Shown here: one piece after another, positions 1 to 12,022 of the stretch
How the letters are laid out: each line of letters begins with the position of its first letter
Position numbering within the stretch: position 1 is the first letter of the stretch
Source of the DNA: Rhododendron vialii
Taxonomy: Eukaryota > Streptophyta > Magnoliopsida > Ericales > Ericaceae
Length of the DNA: 64,000 nt
Direction of reading: 5' to 3'
Assembly (NCBI RefSeq): GCF_030253575.1
Contig: NC_080562.1
Location: 42,571,852 to 42,635,851 of the forward strand
The notes under the pieces: model-generated
The model's input: only the letters and a program-made list of their open reading frames with translations
What the model was told of the DNA's origin: nothing
Databases searched by the model: none
Translations under genes and position numbers: made by a program

Positions 1-135
1 TCTATCGTTTCTCTACGGCTTCCCAACAACGATGGAGTAAACAGTCGCTTCTTCTCACTTTCCTTTCTCCCTTTCTCTCTCTTCAAACTTGATCAGAGCA
101 GAGTCCTTCGAGTGAGAACAGAGAGAGAAACGTCC

Positions 136-3100
136 ATGGCGATAGGGATAGCGTGTGATGCATTGTTCAGAGCAGTGAAAGAAGAAAGGGAGATATGGGC
201 GAAGCATTACTGTTCGTCTCACCAGATACTGCTAGTGGGCGAAGGGGACTTTTCATTTTCTCTGAGTTTGGCTCACTCCTTTGGCTCTGCTTCTAACATC
301 GTCGCTTCTTCCCTCGACTCCTTCGGTATCTTTGTTTTCATCATGAATATGCTCCTATTTTGAAAAGTTGCCGCTTTTTCGATCGATGGAAAAATAAGAA
401 ATTTTGGTTAGGGCTTTCTTAAGCGTCTCGGATCATTGGGTATTTCGATTAAACGATCGAAAATTGAAAAACCCAGAAAGTATATTTGTGTTATTTTTGG
501 TACGGTGGGATACACTCGGTTTCTTGTTTAGTTACTGAGCATTGAGCAATAGTGTAGGAATAAAGAGAAAAACTTCTTTAAGAGCTTTCCGTAAAGGAGG
601 AGTTCCGTTCAAAAGTGTATTGGATGGTCTGAATTGAAAATAATTTAAATTATATATTAGCGGTAATGGATTGTTTTTAATCCAGCAGTCCATAAGTATC
701 TCTCTGATAAGAATGATCCTACTCACAGTTTTCTTAGAAGCCTCAGATCAATGGGTGTCACCCCTATGCAACATGTATATTTGCAAAACCAATGGATTTT
801 TCTTTGTCAAGGTGTACGTATACATATCTCTATACTTTTTTATTTTCCCTTTTGCAACTTCTCCATTTCTTTGGCTCTTTCTTCCACCAATTTGTGTTCA
901 GTCGCCTCCTGCACTGGATTCCTTTGATACTCATGATTGTTGTTGTTCTAATACTCAGAGAAATGAACAATGACTTATCCCTGGCCGAAATTATATCCAA
1001 ATTGGATGGAAGCTTTGCCTAACTTTTTTACGATTTTTTTTTTTTTTTTTTGGTTATTCTCTTAGTTCTTACTTAGATTTGGGTAAAAAATTCATATAGG
1101 ATGACGAAAAAGACCATCTTTTTTGAAAACATGAAGTTATGAGCAAAACACAATGACTATTAGCAAAACCAATTAGATATACCTATCTACGTATATTCTA
1201 CCGTTTTTGCACAATGGGATACACTCCCTGCTTCATTCTGTAGTACAACTGAGTGGACTAAGTATTTATTATACCCACTATCTTTTGGGTCCTTTTCACC
1301 AATTATTTCCTACTAACTTTGGTTCTTGTGGTTGGTGTGAATGTGATAGAATCTTGACTTGAGAATGATTAAGAGAGAGAACAGGCTTCTATCAATTCAT
1401 TACGAGCACTGTTCCTTGCCTAGGCAAAAATCAGCATCCAACAAAATGCCATGTGAAGCCATGAAAGTTAACCAATTATTCCAATATTGTGTTGTCTCCA
1501 TCCCCAGGAAAGTAGAGCACTGTTCCTTGCCTAGGCAAAAATCAGTATCCAACAAAATGCCATGTGAAGCCATGAAAGTTAACCAATTATTCCAATATTG
1601 TGTTGTCTCCATCCCCAGGAAAGTAGAGGAGGATTGGCCCAAAGCTCCCTTTCGTGTTATCCATTACTATATTAAGTCAGTCCACACGAGATTCTTTCCC
1701 AGGTTTTAACTGGACCCCGCTAATAGACAGTGAAATTGGTCCCTTGGTTTAGTCCATCCATAGTGAGTCATCAAATTTTTTTCGGAAAAAACGTGTCTCA
1801 TAGTATATGGCTATATGCAATTGAAATGCCTTATTATCTTACCTCCCCATTTGGAGATTTTATACGTTGGATCTACTGTTTTTTTTGAATATCACAGGTT
1901 ACTTCTGTTTTGGTAAAGGGAATAATACAAGGAGAAATAAATTGGATGTTGGTTTATTACTTGTGTGAGGTTGTGATTTAAGTTTTTTGAAACTGAGTTC
2001 ATTGGATTAAATCCTTTATTTTTCTCCTGTTTTCTCTCCTTGTTACTGTTTTTGTCTACGAATTGATGGACTCTATTTTTCTTTGACTAGATGAATTGAT
2101 TAAGAAGTACAAGCAAGCAAAATCAAATTTGGTAAAATTGTTAAAGTTGGGTGCATACCTTTTGCACGGAGTGGATGCTACAGCTATGAAGCTTCATACT
2201 GATCTCGAAATGCGGAAGTTCGATCGGATTATCTTTAATTTTCCTCATGCAGGCTTCCATGGAAAAGAAGACAATAAGCATCTCATCAAGTGAGTGGCCT
2301 TCTTGTGAAATTACCTTATGTTTTGTCAATCTCGTCCAACTAAGTTTGAATAAACTCATTTGTCTAATTTAAGGTTGCTACGCTTGCAACCTTCTTCTTG
2401 TACGTTGTTCCATGTTCCTCTTGTTTTTTCTTTCCCATTGTATTCAACGTGCTGAAATGGACATCTTATTGATACCTTTGATATGCGCCCATGTCGACAT
2501 GTTTAACTGAGCAACAGATATGGAAGAGGTATTATTCGATAAAGATGCATTGCCACTTCAGTTTTGCAACGTATTCTGCTCCTACGCTAACGCTGCTTAG
2601 AAGCTCATCAAAGGAGAAATGCACGTTTAACATCCATTCCCTTTTATCACATTGTGCTTGTCTTTTTTATTCTTGTGCATATGAGTTATCGAACTACTAA
2701 AAAAATGTAGTGTTGGGGATTGGGCAGACCTCAATTGCTAGTATATCAGGAATGGGAAAATATTTAACCTTGCAAAAATTAAGTAATTGAGTACTGTATT
2801 TTCCGTCAGTGGTGAAGCATGCATCTACTAACAAGGACTCCAATGACGAATATATTGTGGTAGAGAAAAATGATTCATGTAGCCGACTCCAATTGATTGG
2901 GATATAAGGCTCGGTTTGGTTTGGTTAGGTTAAGAGATCTAATTTGATGCTCTTGGTGGTCTCTGTCGTGTCAATTTAAGTATCCTCCCGAACGATTATT
3001 GTGCATTAATCTTTGTTACGCATCCAATACACAGGAAGCATAGGAAGATTGTGCATGGATTTTTCAGGAATGCAAGAGGAATGCTGCGAGCCAATGGCGA

Positions 3101-3713
3101 AATTCACGTTACCCACAAAACCACAACTCCATTTAACCTTTGGAATCTTGAGGAACTTGCCTCACAGAATTCTTTGGCATTGATCGAGTGTGTGGATTTT
3201 AAGGCAGAGGACTACCCAGGATACAACAATAAGAAAGGCGATGGTCTGAAAAGTGACCATCCCTTTCCTTTGGGAGCTTGCAGCACCTATAAATTTGGAT
3301 TCTCGCCTCATACCAAGAAAATGCAAAACTTTGTTGAGACTCCGATTGAAACGGTACGACAGCCAATTGCAGCCGTACCACGGCCGATGATTCCTTACGA
3401 GTTCCGACAGCCTCAAACAAATTTTGCTCCATACGCGAGTAACATTCCGGGGTATGTCGTGTCACAACCAACTGTTGGTATCAGAAATGAATGCCCCAGG
3501 ATCTTCCGAGGGTACTTTAGTCACGTCATGGAAACATTTGGAAGAAATGGTTGTGATGGTGATGTGTATAATTCTGTTCATGGATCTTGGTTTTCCAACG
3601 TACATGGCAGAAGTGGAAGGTATAGAACTTTAAATTTGGAGGAGTTTCAACGTTGCAGCGATTTAAGATTGGCACGGTTGGAAAGGATGTCGGTTTCTTG
3701 TCACCAGTGGTGA
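136..3713 (+). CDS. BMT5-like (DUF2431) protein, array copy 1 (type A), open but scarred
   Basis: Three exons: 136-325, 2091-2289 and 3035-3713 (355 codons plus stop). Exon 1 holds the AdoMet-binding-like motif LLVGEGDFSFSLSLA and ends in SSLDS. Exon 2 holds FDRIIFNFPHAGF. Exon 3 holds GEIHVTHKTTTPFNLW and DYPGYNNKKGDG. These are the hallmarks of the BMT5-like domain, whose yeast member methylates a 25S rRNA uridine at N3; the role of plant paralogues is not established. I chose the ATG at 136 (context gtccATGgcg) because copy 3 has the same start and copy 5 the equivalent one. Splice sites are shared with copies 3 and 5. After the domain comes an unrecognised proline/tyrosine-rich tail of about 130 residues. 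Compared with copies 3 and 5 it lacks about 14 residues after HTKK, and between about 3565 and 3650 its frame departs from copy 5 and then returns, so the tail is partly scrambled. The 5' leader fills 1-135. Confidence 0.8.
1404..1625. repeat. 111-bp tandem duplication in intron 1 of copy 1
   Basis: Two near-identical 111-bp units run head to tail, starting gagcactgttcc at 1404 and 1515. Copies 3 and 5 have one unit at the equivalent intron position, so this is a local duplication. It has no coding meaning, although it creates open frames on both strands. Confidence 0.9.
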
Positions 3714-3776
3714 GCTTTACCTTTTTCCGTTTACGTTGCTAGAACTGTCGTTAAAACTATCCCTTTCGCTGGTAAA

Positions 3777-3888
3777 AGCCATGGTCTTCAACCTTTTACA
3801 CAGATGTAGTATGTATATAGTTGAAGATGGTAAGCCATGGTCTTCAACCTTTTACACAGATGTAGTATGTATATAGTTGAAGATGGTG
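3777..3888. repeat. 56-bp tandem duplication downstream of copy 1
   Basis: Two 56-bp units, both starting agccatggtcttc, lie directly after the copy 1 stop codon in its presumed 3' UTR. Confidence 0.9.
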
Positions 3889-4113
3889 AGGAGGATAACG
3901 AGTGAATTTGTGATCAAGTGTGTAAAAGTTGCAGATGAAAGTACTGCTGACTTTCTAAAATAATTAGTACTAGTAGTATTTGATGGTTTGTTTTGGAAAA
4001 AAGATTCATGTAGCCGACATTTCATGGTGTGTTTCAAATGTTATACAGTATCCAATTATGGCTTTTGTTTCTTCTTGTTCAAGATTCTAAAACGTTTAGA
4101 TTCGCAATCTCTT

Positions 4114-4554
4114 TGTCGGACTGCTTTCCACTATATCTTTTAAAATCATGATTGGTGGTAGGAAGGGCTTCTATTAAATATTTTATGACATTCGACATCG
4201 CATTCACAAGTTTGTTTTTAGAGCGACAAGTTTGTTTTTTGTTTTTAGAGCGGCAAGTTTGTTTTTAGAGCGGTCACAAGGAGTGACATTGTGTAACCAA
4301 ATCCATGGGGGCACTCTGGGCCCAAAATCCCTCTCTGAAGATGACGCTCCAGCAATTTGAACCCATGACTTCTTGGCTCTGATACGACTTGTCGGATCAC
4401 TTTCTACCGCCTCTCCTAAAACTAATTGGTGGTGGAAATGGCTTTAATTAAGTCTTTTATGGCATTCGACATTGCACACGCAAGTTTATTTTTAGAGCGA
4501 TCGCAAGATATGACATTATATAACCAAATCTATAAGGGCACTCCGGGCCCAACA
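4114..4554 (-). mobile_element. TRIM-type miniature LTR retrotransposon
   Basis: Two related direct repeats flank only about 64 bp. The left LTR is about 4114-4325 and the right LTR about 4390-4554. In minus orientation each LTR begins near TGTTGGGCCC and ends in TCCGACA. The right LTR is followed on the minus strand by AGTCGTATCAGAGCCAAG, which resembles the initiator-methionine tRNA primer-binding site TGGTATCAGAGC. The element has no coding capacity. The left LTR is longer because of a small tandem expansion (a unit like acaagtttgtttttagagcg). The paralogous flank near 32040 lacks the element, which confirms an insertion. The flanking bases (ctctt and cttct) are at best an imperfect target duplication. 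Confidence 0.7.
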
Positions 4555-5024
4555 CTTCTTCCCTTTCCTAGTACGCATTGTTATTCTTTCTTTTTTCCTG
4601 AAAATTATAGTCACCGCTTAAGTGCAATACTTCCAAGCCTTGTGTTTTGTTCATACAGCGACTCACTACCGAAAGAGAAGTGAGGTAAAAACTGACCTAG
4701 CGTGTGAAATAGCCGTGGAAGGTAAGAGGTTGTAAGAATTAGTGTAAGTTGTACGGAATCTAATCCGGAACACCCTGCATGCATATTCAAAAAGAAAATC
4801 AAAAGAATTAACACATTACTTCTGGGTTTTTGCCTCTAAACCCAAAAACTAAAAATCCATTCTCCCACAATCCATTCTCAAAATGGGATGCCAAACACCC
4901 AAAATGAAAAAATGAGAATCCGAAAATGCAAAAATTAAGTTTCCAAACACCCCCATTATCACGTGCATGTCTAGTAAATTAAAGTTGGGATTGGTCAATA
5001 CAAGTTGAATTGGTCTCGTTCTAT

Positions 5025-5240
5025 TGAATTTAAATTTAACTTAAATTTGAATTTTTTTTTTACATTTGTTAGTTTTGTGCTAAATTTTTGTAGGTTATTG
5101 ATTTGTCTTATCGAGAGGAATCGGAAAAGTAATTTTTTTTTTACTTTTATCTAAGTATTTTAAGAAATAACCAATTTTTATTGCAAAAATTCAAATAAAG
5201 ACAAAATAAGTAGATAGATTTTATTTTATTTTTATTTTTT
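5025..5240. repeat. Degraded AT-rich MITE-like insertion
   Basis: This stretch resembles the complete hAT-type MITE at 35736-36006, with shared phrases such as the 'cttattcaaattttttttcg' type, but clean ends are not visible. It is absent from the paralogous flank upstream of copy 4. It lies just upstream of the copy 2 promoter region. Confidence 0.4.
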
Positions 5241-5533
5241 TTAACCTTTCCACTGGTGCATGGGTCAAAGGTGTTGATTGAGAGAGAAAGAAGGTCTCCT
5301 CGAGAGGTGGAAATAGGTGGTGTGAGTTCCAACACTTTTTCCCATGGAGAAGATGAATTGGGAGCAAGCATCACAGTTCACAACTCACAAGGTTAACTAC
5401 GTACATTCCTTTGCAAAAACCAAAAACAAAAAAGGCAAACAACATGGCTTAATATCGCAGCGACCTCAATAGTACTTGAAAGGAAAAGAAGAAGAGGAAA
5501 ACAAAGATTCAGAGAGAGAGAGAGAGAGTGAAA

Positions 5534-7351
5534 ATGGGGCAAGTTTTGTCCAACATCCTTAGGAGTACATGCAAATGTGGTGAAGCAGAGGACGAATCTG
5601 ATCAAAACCCACGTGAGACCTCCTCACATTTCCTCATTTATCCATCAATTCCACCCTTCAAAACCATAACTAGAACTGAATTTCTACAAACCAACAGCTC
5701 GGAGTACTCATGCATCGACCCAATCATGACCCCTGTTTCGAATCCTCCACCTGATCATCTTTCTGATTTAGTTTCTGGGGATTCCACTTCGAACACAGTT
5801 GCATTGCATCAAAATCTTCTTATCTCTCCTCCACAATCATCGATCTTGGGCTACTCCCAAAGAGACTCACTCACAGCACATGCAGTACTGGTGATAGAAG
5901 AGAGATGGATAAAGCACTACAGCAATTTCCAAACGATACTGCTTGTTGGAGAAGGAGACTTCTCATTTTCTGCGAGTTTGGCTGTGGCTTTTGGCTATGC
6001 CCATAACATCATCGCCACTTCACTCGATACTACAGGTAAGTCACAAGTTGTATATAACTAACCAGTTATTTTGCATACTTACAGGCTTATCTGTAGTCTT
6101 GATATCGGTCTCCAGATAGCCGTTTGTATGATCTTGGTCGCTGAAAAGTTTTTTTTTTTGCCAAAATGATAGGAGTTGTATTATATCAAAAAACAACTGA
6201 ATACGTTGAAGTTGGATATCATCTCAAAGGGAGTAAATAACCAAACAAGAGACCTAGCAAACCAAGATCACCCACTCTAGTGGGTTTGTATGATCTTGGT
6301 CGCCAAAAAGTGTTTTTAATGATGTAGATTTGTTGAAAGAATCTTTCCGAGAAGAATCTTTCCTGGACCATTGAATACTAAGATAAACGACCGTAATCGT
6401 ACCCGTAAGTGTAGAGGTCTCTCTGCACTTGGACTGCAGGGGAGCCGAGTCTTTTTATTTATTTATGGCCTTACGGGGCATGTTTTGCAACTCCTGGCAT
6501 AATGTTGTTGATATGGACTATAGAGACATCTGTTGTTCATTTGGACTCCTCAGGGTATTTGAGCGGAAATTATAGGAAAGCAATGTCTAATATCTAAAGT
6601 CTAAGGAGCCGAGGAGCCAAGGTCATGAATGGTCTGGATGCAACACAAATGGCAGCCCAAATCTTGTTCCAAGGCATGACTTTTGATCGCATAGTTTTCA
6701 ATTTCCTACTCTCCGGGTTTTTCTCCGATGATTCCCAAGAATCAAAACTCCGGTCAATAAATTTCATCTCATTCGTATGAATCTGGCTTCTCTGTAGTGT
6801 GAGCTTTGACTGTAAAGACTTGTTCATCCAATAACGAACTTCCAAATTAAAGTGTTATAAAGTGTTTTTAATGATTCAAATTTGTTAGCAGACGACTACC
6901 ACCAGTGAAACACTGGTAAATTTGAACCAATGATTGTTGATATAGATGATTGAGATGTGGCAGCTTCGTGCCATCTGAGTTTGGACCGTACAGAAGCCAG
7001 GTCGTGTTATATAACTGCTTTTTACTAATCAATTCCAAACCTACGCAATTGAAATTTCATTTCCATCAACAAATTTCCTCTTGCAGGCGAGAAAGAAAAC
7101 TCGTATGCCTTTTCATTGCGAATGCTAGAGAGATGATCGCGGAAGGGGGAGAAATCCATGTTACCCACAAATCAAATGGGTTCTTTCGTGAATGGAATCT
7201 GGAGCAACTGGCATCAAGTGCAAGCCTTCGACTTATTGACGAGGTGCATTTCAATTTCACCGATTTTCCTGGCTACCGCACGAAATATGGGTTTGGGGGT
7301 GACAAGAATTTCAACTGTAATCCTAGCAAAACCTACAAATTTGGTCTTTAG
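5534..7351 (+). pseudogene. BMT5-like protein, array copy 2 (type B), one in-frame stop
   Basis: Exons are 5534-6035, 6554-6752 and 7087-7351. Exon 1 encodes a roughly 110-residue leader starting MGQVLSNI, a possible N-myristoylation signal (Gly2, Ser6), then LLVGEGDFSFSASLA. Exon 3 encodes GEIHVTHKSNGFFREW and ends KTYKFGL with no type A tail. Exon 2 carries TAA at 6595-6597 where copy 4 has CGA, so the product would stop after 181 residues. Otherwise the 966-nt frame is intact and exon 2 keeps the family length of 199 nt. The conserved NFPHAG of exon 2 reads NFLLSG here, a further departure from the catalytic-site consensus. A (GA)n run sits just before the ATG. It could be a young pseudogene or a truncated-protein allele. 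Confidence 0.75.
6122..6311 (-). mobile_element. Retroposed fragment with 28-bp target duplication in copy 2 intron 1
   Basis: An insert of about 134 bp starts with a T-run at 6150, which reads as a poly(A) tail on the minus strand. It is flanked by near-identical 28-bp copies beginning gtttgtatgatcttggtcgc at 6122 and 6284. Copy 4 has a single copy of this site. The structure is that of LINE-machinery retroposition, but the source family is not recognised. Confidence 0.75.
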
Positions 7352-7359
7352 TTAATGGT

Positions 7360-9950
7360 TGCAGTTTAGCTGCAGAATCATGAAGATGAATGACTTGGTG
7401 AATAGGTGGAGTGAAGATTCTGAAGAATGTGAATCTGGAAACATGGGGATATTAGTGCATTTCTTTGCTACTTGTGTGAGTAGCGGTGTCTTTTCCGACC
7501 TTGCAATGGTATTTTGCTAGGAATTTTTAGCGGACAAAAAATTGATACAAAAATTGAGCCTTATGTTTTAACTCTACTAGGTGCATGCCGACGTGCAAAA
7601 CACGTCATTCATGCCCGTTGTATAGATGCGTTTTAGATTTTCTTTAAATTATGGCTCTTGTTGATGATAGCAAAGGTTATATGGATAAGTTTGATCAAGT
7701 GTATCATCAGAAGTTGCTAGTTGTATAAGTTATGGTCTAGATAAGTTTTTGCCGTGTACAAAAGGTTTCAGGTTATTCAGCTACTTGCATGAGTTTGGCT
7801 AGAGGATTTTTTATACAATTGCCAAAGGATTAGACACAGCAAAAAGTATAGTTTATTCTAGTCAGAAAGAGCAAAAGTCCTTGGGAGTGTCAGCTGTACA
7901 ATTCCAATTCTTATCCCATTGCAATAGCTCAATTCATTGAATGAAAGACTGATACAGGGTGTAAACTACAGAAAATTTGGATAGAAAGAAAAAACTAATA
8001 TATTCGTACCTAAGTAGAAGTAGATCACTCCAATATGAAATGAAGAAGCATAAATATCTTTATGATTTTCGTACTGTTATTTTGATTTTGATGGACACCT
8101 TAATCCTAACTTGTTGCTTCATGCTTTCCAAACTTGGGAAGACTATCTTGCTGATTGAATTCATGCCTCATGACAATCGCTAAACTTTGTTGAGGTAGCT
8201 ACTCAGACTAAGCCACAAGAGTGCTGGCAATAATTGACTCGCTGAAAATAAGAAGCTTCAAGTTAGTGTTGAATCAATGAGCAAACATTTGCTAAAAAAA
8301 ATTGAGCAAACATCAAGTTAGTGTTTAATCAATGAGCGAACGTCAAACAGAAGAAGTTACATGATACTATGTTTTGAGGTTTGTACAATAGAAGCAATAG
8401 AACCTGATGATACATCGACCCGATCTAGGGACTAGGACATTGAGCATGAGGACCAAGTTTTGTCATCTTATAGAAAGAGGGGATCTTTCGATAAGTCACA
8501 GTGCACTGCTTTGCACTCAAGGTCAATAAAAGATCAAATGCCTAAATATTCAATAAACAATGTGTCCAAAAAAGTACACATAGAAGGCACCTACGGTAGG
8601 AATGAGGGAAAATAAAAGAGAGGGAAAAAAACTGATTCTACATATACTTAAAAATGCTCTCATGGGAAAACTTTCAATGAGGAATACGGTTAATGAAATA
8701 AGGCAAGTTTTTCTAGAAAATTCACATAAACAGTCAACTAAATCTTTGAATTTTTAGACTGGAAAATGAAGGAAATTACCAACACATGTTGATCGAAATG
8801 AAGCAGAAATAGGAAGAACATTCCAACTAAGGGCAACATGGGCCAATACAATATGTTGTCCCACTTCACATCGAATGTTTTGAGGGACTAAAGCCAGAAT
8901 CCATTCAAAGGGACAAAAAACAGAAAAACTTACCATGGCAACAATATGGTAAAAAAAGATGACAAATGTGAAAAACGATTCCTAGAGAGACTGTTTTTTC
9001 TGGCATTGTGACAAAAAGTATCAACTCCACATAAAGTTGCTTGACTTGCTACTACTTTTTCCTCATTTCCAAATTGGGTTGCATTGTCTAATGCTTCTGC
9101 TTTTGCTCATTTAAAAAAACAAAAAACAAAAAACAAAACCTTCATTTAAATTTCCAAAAATTCAACAATACTGTAGTTTTACTCTTACATCAACAAAGCT
9201 TTTAGTAGAATAAACTCAGTCGACAAGTTTAATGGCAATAGACAATTACTAACAAGCAAAAGTTTGTATCAAGATAGATAATGTAAAGAGAACTAAAGAA
9301 ACTAACCTCAACTTGCAAATCTTGTTACATCCCATTAAAACAAGAAGTAAGAAAAACTCACTTTCAGTTCTCAAAATAAAAGAAGACCTGCACTAACTCC
9401 AATCATAAAAATAAGACAATAAAGAAGAAGATAATGATGTTGTAAAGGAAAGAACAAATAAATCAATCTGACCTTACAAACGGTTTAGCAGAATTCTTCT
9501 TCTTTGCTGTCTCCATACCCAGCGGCATTTTTACGCAAACTTCATTGTTATTAGAAACATAGAAAGCCCTAACAAAAATATGGATGGAGAAAAGGATTAG
9601 AGAGCAAGAATATAAGAAAACTTATTGTACTTATGCTGATCCAAGCAATCAAGTTTTTAGCATCCAATCAGCGATGGAGAAGAACACGTACTGATTAATA
9701 TTCTCTGATGCTGCAGCAATCAGGTATTAATCGGTACTAAAAACTTCAAAATCCTTCACGAACCTGAATAGAAACAAAGAATTCATTCACTCCTTAGTCC
9801 TAAATAAGTAGAGTATGTCATATTTTAGGGTTCCAATACTTGATCAATGAAAATTCATCATACTAATACAAACCTCTGATGTAGCAGCAATCAGTTATTG
9901 ATTGGTACTAAAAATTTCAAAATCTTCATGTTTCTGCTAATAATAGTAAT
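7360..9950. other. Intergenic DNA without a recognised gene
   Basis: The first 220 bases match the 3' flank of copy 4. From about 7577 to 12240 the sequence has no counterpart in the copy 3-4 block, where the two shared ends abut near 35716. It is AT-rich with no open frame resembling a known protein. A weak minus-strand candidate begins with ATG at 9528 and codes MPLGMETAKKKNSAKPF before a good donor-like GTAAGG, but I found no partner exons. Confidence 0.5.
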
Positions 9951-9958
9951 GATTCACA

Positions 9959-10308
9959 CACATATGTTTTTGCACATATCTTGCACATACATTTTTGTGA
10001 GATCCATATCGGGATCCTACAAAATGATCTGAACCGCTCATCTTTTTTTAAATACTTTTTGGAGGGATCTTGTAAAAAATCAGCTCCAACGGATATCGGT
10101 AAGGGCTTTCTCATAAATCGTAGCACGAATCATTCTGTTTTGTCCTACGAATTCTAAAAAAGCCCTTACCGATATCTATTGGAGCTGATTTTTTACAAGA
10201 ACCCTCCAAAAAGTATTTTAAAAAAGATGAGCGGTTTGGATCATTTTATGGAACCCCGATATGAGCCCCACAAAATATATGTACAAGATATGTGAAAAAA
10301 CATATGTG
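9959..10308. mobile_element. Palindromic foldback element (MITE-like)
   Basis: Nearly the whole 350 bp is one imperfect inverted repeat. The left arm reads acacatatg...cagctccaa...cggtaagggctt and the right arm is its complement (aagcccttaccg...ttggagctg...catatgtg). There is no coding capacity, and transcripts would form a long hairpin. Related palindromes lie at about 11441, 51165 and 61161. Confidence 0.75.
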
Positions 10309-11440
10309 CAAGTAGCATGGTTGTTCTAATAACCCACACCAGGAAAAATCCACAAGTACGAAATAATGTAATAAAGACCAAAGACACATATCAGGTGCTT
10401 TGTGTCTCCCTTGTTATGTCATTTGATTTCTTTTACTTCTATTATTCGTATTTGTTGGATCAATAAAGTTATGCACAATAGAAGAGCCAAAAAAGGTAAA
10501 AGAAAAAGAGGGGAAAAAAGTAACTGGGAAAAATACCCTTTCTTCATTGTCGTCGTCGTCATCATTATCATCGTCATGGCTGTTGTCGTCGTCCTCATCA
10601 TCCTCGACCACAAGCATAAATACAGATTATAAGAACACAATAGACACAAGTAGGCCAAACAAAAGTAATCATGCATGAATAAACACATAGGGATGGCACG
10701 AAAACCCCAATCGGCAAGTGACAACAAATAAAACCGCTCCAGCCACAGCGTCGTAACTTGTAACCAATAACAGGTAGATCGCATACCATGACACTCCTCA
10801 AACACAAAAAGAGGCCCAAAAAGTTACTCTTGAGAAGAAAATAAACACAAAAAACCACTGGCACTGCACAAAGACAATCTTAGAGAACTAAACCATGCTC
10901 GCACACCCTCTCTGGAACGACTGTAATAATCAGAAAAAGATTTCTTGGATATCTGAAAATTGTGCATGCTAACTGCTAAGATGCAATTTGAAAATCCAAA
11001 TTCAGATACGACCCCCGCAAAACTTGCACCAAATGCGTCCGATCGACAACCAACAAACCCAAAAAAAAATTTGCAACCACAATAGCGAAACCAAACAACA
11101 TGCAAACCGCAACGAAGACCATAAATCGGGAAAAAGCCACCGAGAACGGAGCCAAACCTTCTCAGGAGGAGCACAAGCCGTCAATTTGAGCACTGGACGG
11201 AGGTATGAACCTAAGCGAGCAGAAGCTCAACGGAAAGATTTGCTCTGTAGGACCCCCAAATACCTCCTTAGCATCCCATCAAAACTAAGTCAGGATGTGG
11301 CACATTATAGATTAATGAGAAACCTCGATGTTGCTTCATATTCCTGCTCAAGAACAACTGTTACTACCGAAATCAAAGGAAATAAATTCAGAATATTTGT
11401 ATCAGCAAAATATATATATATATATATAGTCTGGTTCCCT

Positions 11441-11770
11441 TAAGGGATCCCGCACGGGCTTACCGTGCAGGACTCCCATTTCCCGATCGAATTGGGACGA
11501 TCCGAGCCGCTCAAAGTGATCAGAACGTGATTTTAAGGGTACCCGCGAGAAATCAGCAAAAAAAATGATCGGGAAGGGCTTGATCCGAGCAGTTTTTTTA
11601 TTGAACAGTTCAGCAAAAACTGCTCAGATCAAGCCCTTCCTGATCATTTTTTTTGCTGATTTCTCGCGGGTACCTTTAAAATCACGTTCTGAACATATTG
11701 AGCGGCTCGGATCGTCGCAATTCGATCGGAAAAGGGGAGGTCCGCACGGTAGACTGGTAAGGGATCCCTC
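11441..11770. mobile_element. Palindromic foldback element (MITE-like)
   Basis: An imperfect inverted repeat is centred near 11605. Left-arm phrases ggtacccgcgagaaatcagc and aagggcttgatccgagcag recur inverted at 11613-11690. The outer parts contain ccgtgc and gggatccc in both arms. It is flanked by (TA)n at 11407-11429 and by (TG)n(TA)n at 11781. Confidence 0.7.
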
Positions 11771-11780
11771 ACTGGATCCG

Positions 11781-11782
11781 TG

Positions 11783-11836
<54 letters not shown>
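11781..11836. repeat. Compound (TG)n(TA)n microsatellite
   Basis: A TG-dinucleotide run passes directly into a TA run immediately beside the foldback element. Confidence 0.95.
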
Positions 11837-11840
<4 letters not shown>

Positions 11841-11984
11841 GTTCACAGAGAGGAGGATAGACTAGGAGTAGGAGATATATGAAAACCTGCGAAATCGGTG
11901 ATTGAGATAGTGCAAAGTTGGAATAGAGAGAGAGAGGGAGTTCTCCGATAGAAGAAGAAATGGCATGGCGGTGTGTAAAATTCT

Positions 11985-11986
<2 letters not shown>

Positions 11987-12019
<33 letters not shown>
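11987..12019. repeat. (GA)n microsatellite
   Basis: A GA run of about 16 repeats. Read on the minus strand it is a CT-rich leader-like stretch downstream of a TATAATA at about 12225, which might be a minus-strand promoter region. Confidence 0.9.

Positions 12020-12022
<3 letters not shown>

Noticed and set aside
1359-1709. 116-codon ORF with an internal repeated peptide
   Set aside because: The peptide repeat is just the translated 111-bp duplication inside intron 1 of copy 1.
10402-10805. Overlapping open frames on both strands around 10.4-10.8 kb
   Set aside because: They come from gtc/gac-type trinucleotide-rich DNA (poly-Asp, poly-Val); no domain and no paired splice sites.
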